From positions 1 through 64,000 of the forward strand of contig CAMYJF010000009.1 in NCBI GenBank assembly GCA_947258555.1: 64,000 bases of DNA, read 5' to 3'. A program made the translations under genes and the position numbers. The stretch comes from an uncultured Eudoraea sp. Lineage in GTDB: Bacteria > Bacteroidota > Bacteroidia > Flavobacteriales > Flavobacteriaceae. Positions 59,364 through 64,000 of this stretch are shown here, in pieces. Positions within the stretch are counted from its first letter, which is position 1. Each line of letters begins with the position of its first letter. The notes under the pieces are model-generated. The model was not told the DNA's origin. It saw nothing but the letters and a program-made list of their open reading frames with translations, and did no database searches.

Positions 59364-59516
59364 TTAAGAAGCTCGTTCATTAAAGCCATAAGGACAGTGT
59401 TTACATCGGCTTTCACAACAATATCCACGTTTTAAATGGTATTGTTTTGTAAACACCCGATACCCTTCCTTGGACCAATAAAAATCTCCTTCTTCCAGGG
59501 GAATAAATTCTTTCAT
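59364..59516 (-). CDS. DUF5522 small cysteine-rich protein
   Basis: A 50-aa frame: MKEFIPLEEGDFYWSKEGY at the start, GYCCESRCKHCPYGF near the end. The cysteine cluster (Cys33, Cys34, Cys38, Cys41) and the HCPYGF motif match the small DUF5522 family, a likely metal-binding peptide. An earlier ATG in the region is in another frame and runs into a stop at once. It explains most of the otherwise empty stretch 59287-59583; I see nothing else there. Confidence 0.8.
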   Translation of the reverse strand: MKEFIPLEEGDFYWSKEGYRVFTKQYHLKRGYCCESRCKHCPYGFNERAS

Positions 59517-59673
59517 TGCATACCAGCTCAGGTTTTATAAAGGTAATTGAATCCCGGATACATTGCGAAAGGTTTAACTTTTTATGACATGTAAAGGGGG
59601 CCTCGGGGGTTTCCTAATTTTCCCGGGTGATATTTTACAATTATCTTTATCATCTCGCGTTAGTCATTTACCT

Positions 59674-59997
59674 ATGATCGTTATCATCCGTCACTTGTTC
59701 TATCGTAATTATGTAGGCCTGTCTCTTTGGCCTTTCATCATCTTAAAGGAAGACCACCTGAAGGATGATATATACTTATTGAATCACGAGAGGATCCATC
59801 TCAGGCAACAGATCGAATTGCTGGTTATCCCATTTTATGTTTTCTACATCCTGGAATGGGTGGTGCGCTGCTTCTATTATTTTGATGGATACAAGGCCTA
59901 TCAAAATCTCAGTTTTGAACGGGAAGCTTTTAAGCATGAAAAAGACCTGGACTATTTACAGAAGCGCAGGGCCTTTAGTTTTCTCAGATACATGTAG
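59674..59997 (+). CDS. Small HExxH membrane protein (minimal zincin-like)
   Basis: 107 aa from the preferred ATG at 59674; the frame extends back to 59584 but that part (MTCKGGLGGF...) looks non-coding. It contains H38-E-R-I-H42, an HExxH zinc-protease motif, followed by one hydrophobic helix (about 48-70) and FEREAF (Glu82/Glu84), possible third ligands. It resembles a stripped-down M48/M56-type peptidase core. Function unknown. It is followed 11 nt later by the PLP deaminase gene. Confidence 0.7.
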   Translation: MIVIIRHLFYRNYVGLSLWPFIILKEDHLKDDIYLLNHERIHLRQQIELLVIPFYVFYILEWVVRCFYYFDGYKAYQNLSFEREAFKHEKDLDYLQKRRAFSFLRYM

Positions 59998-60008
59998 GTT
60001 CTCCTGTC

Positions 60009-60914
60009 TTGGAATTTACAAACGAACATATCCTACTCCCTGAACTCGAAGAAAAAGAAATTCGCCTGGATGTAAAACGGGAAGACCTCCTTCATCCCAT
60101 AATATCAGGAAACAAATTCAGAAAGCTGAAATACAATTTGGAAAGCGCTCGTAAAAAGCGGTGCAAAACCATACTCACTTTTGGCGGAGCCTATTCTAAT
60201 CATATTTTGGCTACAGCCTGTGCCGGCAAGGAAAATGGGTTTCAAACCCTCGGCGTCATTCGCGGGGAAGAGATAACTGATAAGTGGAAAGAAAACCCCA
60301 CACTATCCAAGGCCAATGATTACGGAATGAAATTCAAATTCCTTAGTCGTGAAGAATACCGGAAAAAGGAAGATCCTATTTGGCTGCAAAGATTCCTGGA
60401 AGATATGCGCGATGTGTATGTGCTTCCCGAAGGAGGGAGTAATGCGTTAGGTATCAAAGGATGTGAGGAAATACTCGACCCTTCAGATAAAATATATAGT
60501 CATATATGTTGTGCCATAGGAACGGGAGGCACGATGGCAGGGATCATTAATTCGAGCAAGTCAAATCATCGGGTTATCGGCTTCCCGGTGCTTCAAAATT
60601 CAGATTTAGCCAAAGATATTCGTAACTTTAGCTCCCAAAGCAACTGGACTTTGGAAAATGAGTATCACTTTGGCGGTTATGCCAAAACTTCATCAAAGCT
60701 TATTGACTTCATGAATTCCTTCAGGGAAAACACGGGTATTTTATTAGACCCTGTGTATACGGCAAAGCTATTCTTTGGTATTTTTGAGATGATAAAAAAA
60801 GAAAAATTCCCCCGGGGCAGTAAGATTTTGGCCATACATACCGGTGGTTTACAAGGTATTACAGCTATGAATATGAAACTTAGAAAACAAAATTTAACCC
60901 AGATCCAATTATGA
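60009..60914 (+). CDS. ACC deaminase / D-cysteine desulfhydrase family PLP enzyme
   Basis: 301 aa fold-type II PLP enzyme. The PLP lysine lies in SGNKFRKLKYNL (first Lys, near residue 36). FGGAYSNHILATACAGKENGF carries the substrate-binding Ser-Asn-His. The phosphate loop is AIGTGGTMAG. It is shorter than ACC deaminase (about 340 aa), so the substrate (ACC, D-cysteine or another) is open. The likely start is TTG at 60009; no better ATG is near. Its stop overlaps the glucosaminidase ATG by 4 nt. Confidence 0.87.
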   Translation: MEFTNEHILLPELEEKEIRLDVKREDLLHPIISGNKFRKLKYNLESARKKRCKTILTFGGAYSNHILATACAGKENGFQTLGVIRGEEITDKWKENPTLSKANDYGMKFKFLSREEYRKKEDPIWLQRFLEDMRDVYVLPEGGSNALGIKGCEEILDPSDKIYSHICCAIGTGGTMAGIINSSKSNHRVIGFPVLQNSDLAKDIRNFSSQSNWTLENEYHFGGYAKTSSKLIDFMNSFRENTGILLDPVYTAKLFFGIFEMIKKEKFPRGSKILAIHTGGLQGITAMNMKLRKQNLTQIQL

Positions 60915-61726
60915 AACAAGCACTGTCTGCACTGGTCATTGCCTGTTTATTAGTGAGCTGTGGCGCAAAGAAAAGGGCTAGTAAAAAAGATTCACGGCGC
61001 AATGAAGTAGTTAAAACAGGAACCTATCCATTGCCTGAAGATAATGGGAAGTTTGTTCGATTCAAGATTAATTCTGTAGAAGAATACGTCTCTTTGTTTT
61101 CGGATATTGCAAAGCATGAAATGGAACTTTATGGGATACCTGCAAGTATTACACTGGCACAAGGTATGCTGGAAAGTGGCATTGGTATTGGCCCCTTGGC
61201 TTTAAAGTCCAATAATCATTTTGGAATAAAATGCCATAATGGATGGGAAGGCGATCGAGTATATCACGATGATGATACCAGCCAGGAATGTTTCAGGAAG
61301 TATAACCACCCTTTGTATTCGTATAGGGATCACAGCATATTCTTGTCGTCACGTGTGCGTTATTCATCATTGTTTAAATTGAAAAGGGATGATTATGTGC
61401 GTTGGGCCAAAGGCCTGAAAAAAGCTGGATATGCCACAGATCCAAAATATGCGGATAAACTCATTTCCTTTATAGAACGATACAAGCTCCATAGATACGA
61501 CAGCCGGAAAAAGAATGTAGTAGTGGCCAACGACCTCCCTGGACTTAGAGATCCGAACACACCTTTGGAATACCAAATCCACAAGGTTATGCGAGGGGAT
61601 ACATTGTATTCGCTTTCGCAGCGTTATTTTGTGCCTATTGAAGATATTATGGCCTTAAACAATATGGAATCCAGTTTATTGAATGTTGGACAGGAATTAA
61701 GGATCCGAGAGAGGGAAGACCAATAA
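60911..61726 (+). CDS. Glucosaminidase lipoprotein with LysM domain
   Basis: 271 aa with lipobox LVSC (Cys17). The glucosaminidase (GH73, FlgJ-like) domain spans about 45-195: ASITLAQGMLESGIGIGPLALKSNNHFGIKC with the catalytic Glu, RKYNHPLYSYRDHSIFL, and GLKKAGYATDPKYADKLISFIERY. A C-terminal LysM motif (HKVMRGDTLYSLSQRYFVPIEDIMALNNMESSLLNVGQELRI) binds glycan. It hydrolyses peptidoglycan from the outer-membrane side. It is coupled to the PLP deaminase gene by a 4-nt overlap. Confidence 0.93.
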   Translation: MKQALSALVIACLLVSCGAKKRASKKDSRRNEVVKTGTYPLPEDNGKFVRFKINSVEEYVSLFSDIAKHEMELYGIPASITLAQGMLESGIGIGPLALKSNNHFGIKCHNGWEGDRVYHDDDTSQECFRKYNHPLYSYRDHSIFLSSRVRYSSLFKLKRDDYVRWAKGLKKAGYATDPKYADKLISFIERYKLHRYDSRKKNVVVANDLPGLRDPNTPLEYQIHKVMRGDTLYSLSQRYFVPIEDIMALNNMESSLLNVGQELRIREREDQ

Positions 61727-61765
61727 GATCTTTACTATTTGATTTAGTTTCAAAACACTATCCAA

Positions 61766-61803
61766 AAAAGAACCCTGAAGTATGTACTTCAGGGTTTCTC
61801 TTT
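61766..61803. terminator. Bidirectional terminator between glucosaminidase and Spy-like gene
   Basis: AACCCTGAAGTA/TACTTCAGGGTT is a perfect 12-bp stem with a 2-nt loop. T-rich on the plus side, A-rich on the other. It touches the Spy-like stop codon. Confidence 0.85.
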
Positions 61804-62260
61804 ATCCTCTTCGGAAGTGCCCTTTCTGGCCTTTTCCTCGCTCGTTATGCTTCGCACGATGTTTTTTGTGGTGGACTAGTTTTTCCCACTTTTCAAATTG
61901 CTCTGTCGACAGGATATTTTTAATTTCCTTCTTATGTGCGATCTGTGCATCCAATCGCGCATTCATCTTTTCATAACGCTTATCAGAAGACAATTTTTCA
62001 GAATTTTCTTCCTCTTTCGTTTCTTTGCGTTCGGCCATTCGGCTATCCCGGTCCTGTTCCTTCTTCAGGAGTAATTCCTGCATTTGCTCTTGCTGACTCT
62101 CCGAAAGATCCAGCGCTAAAGTGAGTTTTTTAGTTTGCAGTTCTGACCGTTGTTCTGCAGTAAATTTGTCCTTTTTTCCATGTCTGGGTCCGCGATGATC
62201 TTCCTGACCCCAAACAGTTAGCCCAAAAAGTACCAAAAGGGCCATCATTATAGTTTTCAT
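61802..62260 (-). CDS. Spy/CpxP-like periplasmic protein
   Basis: 152 aa. A signal peptide ends near TVWGQ. The mature protein is a charged, mostly helical chain: KFTAEQRSELQTKKLTLALDLSESQQEQMQELLLKKEQD, then KNILSTEQFEKWEKLVHHKKHRAK. The paired LT/LDLSxxQ and LSTEQFEKW patterns resemble the LTxxQ motif of Spy/CpxP envelope-stress chaperones. The C-terminus is Lys/His/Arg-rich. A role as periplasmic chaperone or metal sensor partner is inference. Confidence 0.78.
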   Translation of the reverse strand: MKTIMMALLVLFGLTVWGQEDHRGPRHGKKDKFTAEQRSELQTKKLTLALDLSESQQEQMQELLLKKEQDRDSRMAERKETKEEENSEKLSSDKRYEKMNARLDAQIAHKKEIKNILSTEQFEKWEKLVHHKKHRAKHNERGKGQKGHFRRG

Positions 62261-62342
62261 GTGTAAAATTTTAAATTCCCTGGTAAGACTTCGTGGGATA
62301 TGGAAAGTTTAATCAGTTTCGCTGGTTTAATATAAGATTAAC

Positions 62343-62378
62343 AAAAAAACCCCTGACATTTATTGTCAGGGGCTTTTC
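62343..62378 (-). terminator. Terminator after the small membrane protein gene
   Basis: CCCCTGACA/TGTCAGGGG stem with a 5-nt loop. On the minus strand it is followed by TTTTTTT. The core stem resembles that at 58681-58721. Confidence 0.85.
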
Positions 62379-62401
62379 ATGATTAGTAGTATTAGCTGAG
62401 T

Positions 62402-62584
62402 TCACTTTACGACATAAGCTTTTTTGTCCTGGTCCTTGGAAGTATCATCGGATAGTTCTGTTTCGACAACCTGGGATTTAGTATTCTCAAATTCGTTGAA
62501 GGAATCATAGGTTGTGGCGTAGTAAATAACTACGGAAATAACGAGTGCAATGAAGTAGTAGAGACTCTTTAATTTATAATTCAT
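62402..62584 (-). CDS. Small single-span membrane protein
   Basis: 60 aa from the ATG at 62584 (MNYKLKSLYYFIALVISVVIYYATTYD). One hydrophobic helix (about 8-23) is followed by a polar acidic tail (SQVVETELSDDTSKDQDKKAYVVK). The frame is open back to 62671, but that part overlaps a terminator hairpin and is rejected. No family recognised. A terminator lies just downstream. Confidence 0.55.
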   Translation of the reverse strand: MNYKLKSLYYFIALVISVVIYYATTYDSFNEFENTKSQVVETELSDDTSKDQDKKAYVVK

Positions 62585-62616
62585 GATTCGGGGCTTTGGT
62601 TCTACCAATTTAGCAT

Positions 62617-62660
62617 AAAAAAAGCCTCGTTTCCGGCAGATGTTGCCAAACGAGGCTGTT
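62617..62660 (-). terminator. Terminator of the zinc metalloprotease gene
   Basis: GCCTCGTTT (62624-62632) pairs with AAACGAGGC (62648-62656). On the minus strand it is followed by seven T residues. It is about 95 nt downstream of the protease stop. Confidence 0.85.
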
Positions 62661-62754
62661 GATGTTGTCAACTATGCCAAAATTGTGGTGTGTTCGATGA
62701 ACTGCACTTTACAGGTTTGCAGTAAAACGGTAGATCATCGATAAAAGCGTTATT

Positions 62755-64000
62755 TTATCGAGGGTCAAGGATCTGGCGTATCCGCTCACGTGCATCTTCC
62801 AGGTGGTATCTGCTAATAGCATCGGAAGTGCGCCCAATAGCCGGACCCATTTGTCTGTCAAGTGCTTTTAATTCAGCTCTTGCTACCGAGCGAATATCAG
62901 ACTGACTTGTGTTTACGATGGTCGACTTTCGATATCCGCCAAAATCGGGCAGTTTTTTCTGGTTTTCTGCAGTCATCAGGTAGGCCAATCGATCTATATG
63001 GGCTTTTTGTAAGTTACGCCTGTAGGTATCAATAGTCCTGCCCCTTCGCAACTCGCTCCAGAGACCATTGCGAAGCTCACGCATCATTGCTACAATGCTA
63101 TACGCATTGCTGCCATTCAGGGTTTCATTCTCGATGATCCGGGCCATTTTACCCAGGCTCAATACTGAATTAAGTCCGCGAACTTGCATGCTCCTTATAC
63201 GCTCTACGGAGCCTGAATACTCAATTCGCGAGAACAGCGCTTTATCTATCATCCATTCCGGCGTCGTGAATAATTCATCCTGCAGGAATTGCATACATGC
63301 TTTTTGATGAGCTTTGGGTACATGGGTATACACTGCGCCATCTTGCTCATAAGTTTTATGATATTCATATACGCCTCCGATATTCGCAGCCACGTGTCGC
63401 GTATACCGATTGAACTGATTAACGACTTGTTGATATAGTGTTTCCAGATCATCATAATCTTTTCCGTCCTCGGCAGTCCATGTGATCAACTCAGGTACAA
63501 TTCGCTTCAGGTTTGCAATCCCATACTCCCCGGCCTTAACGGCATCATCGCCCAGGTCTTCGGTTTGGGAACTCGGATCTACAACATCACCGACCTGCTG
63601 ATGTCCGAAGCGATACATAGGATCGTCTGCATGCGCCAGGATCCATTGATCCAGGATGGGTTTTTCATCTTCAGCACTTTTGTCAAGAATAGGCCGGTAT
63701 CCCCAATTGATCGCGTATTTATCATAAATACCAATATTAGGCATGAGCGCCACATCTCCGTCTCCGGGCTGAGCGATATAATTGAATCGGGCGTAGTCCA
63801 TGATCGAAGGGGCTGTGCCGTATTTTTTAGTAAAGCTTACAGAACGCAATGAATCTACCGGATAGGCCACACTACTGCCCATATTATGTGGTAAGCCAAT
63901 TGTATGGCCTACTTCGTGCGAAGAGACAAAACGGATCAGGCGACCCATTATCTCATCTTTAAAAGCCACTCCTTGGGCTTCATCATTGATTGTGGAAGTT
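62755..64000 (-). CDS. Zinc-dependent metalloprotease (DUF4953/DUF5117 type), partial
   Basis: The C-terminal about 415 residues of a large Bacteroidota metalloprotease whose N-terminus lies beyond the right edge. The frame is open through 64000 (upstream residues read TSTINDEAQG). The zinc site is HEVGHTIGLPHNMGSS, an HExxHxxGxxH metzincin motif. Further landmarks are SIMDYARFNYIAQPGDG and a helical C-terminal region. Such proteins usually carry a signal peptide and run above 750 residues. Substrate unknown. Confidence 0.9.
   Translation of the reverse strand, partial: TSTINDEAQGVAFKDEIMGRLIRFVSSHEVGHTIGLPHNMGSSVAYPVDSLRSVSFTKKYGTAPSIMDYARFNYIAQPGDGDVALMPNIGIYDKYAINWGYRPILDKSAEDEKPILDQWILAHADDPMYRFGHQQVGDVVDPSSQTEDLGDDAVKAGEYGIANLKRIVPELITWTAEDGKDYDDLETLYQQVVNQFNRYTRHVAANIGGVYEYHKTYEQDGAVYTHVPKAHQKACMQFLQDELFTTPEWMIDKALFSRIEYSGSVERIRSMQVRGLNSVLSLGKMARIIENETLNGSNAYSIVAMMRELRNGLWSELRRGRTIDTYRRNLQKAHIDRLAYLMTAENQKKLPDFGGYRKSTIVNTSQSDIRSVARAELKALDRQMGPAIGRTSDAISRYHLEDARERIRQILDPR

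Overview
The window comes from a chromosome of the class Flavobacteriia, most likely a marine member of the family Flavobacteriaceae. Support includes a complete gldKLMN cluster (type IX secretion and gliding motor), several family-typical genes (long aromatic amino acid hydroxylase, fused isobutyryl-CoA mutase, DUF983, DUF5522, LVIVD-repeat lipoprotein), and repeated use of the Bacteroidota promoter element TAnnTTTG with few clear Shine-Dalgarno sequences. Gene density is high. Neighbouring genes often overlap by 1-14 nt, and many convergent genes almost touch. I see no insertion sequence, prophage or CRISPR array. The only structural RNA gene found is an initiator tRNA.

Layout. 1-3.6 kb: cell-shape operon mreB-mreC-mreD-mrdA on the minus strand, mrdA running off the left edge. 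3.6-5.7 kb: purH and a GAF-domain methionine-sulfoxide-reductase-like gene. 5.8-7.9 kb: an outer-membrane barrel overlapping a DUF3179 lipoprotein. 7.9-14.5 kb, minus strand: miaB, a sigma-54 activator, lptE, a TPR protein, secG, groES and groEL. groES has a good candidate sigma-54 promoter. 14.7-24.5 kb, plus strand: LVIVD lipoprotein, topA, a degenerate arginase-fold protein, then gldK-gldL-gldM-gldN. 24.5-29 kb: FAD oxidoreductase, DUF983, ABC-F ATPase and an LRR protein. 29-35 kb: IcmF, etfB, etfA and a small secreted protein. 35-45.6 kb: tesA-like esterase divergent from ybbA-ybbP, followed by marR, a broken efflux adaptor gene, an RND pump, a TolC-like gene and a small zinc-ribbon gene. 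45.8-49.6 kb: membrane proteins, tRNA-fMet, an AGCS symporter and era. 49.7-54.2 kb: der facing a minus-strand run of M23 peptidase, MerR, LemA and two TPM-domain proteins. 54.3-64 kb: alaS, aromatic amino acid hydroxylase, DUF4136 lipoprotein, DUF5522 protein, a small HExxH membrane protein, a PLP deaminase, a glucosaminidase, a Spy-like protein and a large zinc metalloprotease running off the right edge.

How the genes fit together. Envelope biogenesis dominates: elongation machinery (MreBCD, PBP2), LPS assembly (LptE), secretion (SecG, GldKLMN) and wall hydrolases (M23, glucosaminidase). Core GTPases and tRNA functions (Era, Der, AlaS, MiaB, initiator tRNA) are interspersed. IcmF with ETF suggests branched acyl-CoA catabolism.

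No wholly new multi-gene system is obvious. The strongest leads are: the candidate sigma-54 promoter of groESL in the same locus as a receiver-less sigma-54 activator; an arginase-fold protein that has lost half of its metal ligands, directly upstream of the gliding motor genes; an adaptor gene broken by an apparent internal deletion inside an otherwise intact pump operon; and an aromatic amino acid hydroxylase with an insertion between its iron ligands and a long C-terminal extension. Functions are assigned by motif recognition from memory of the families. No database search was possible.
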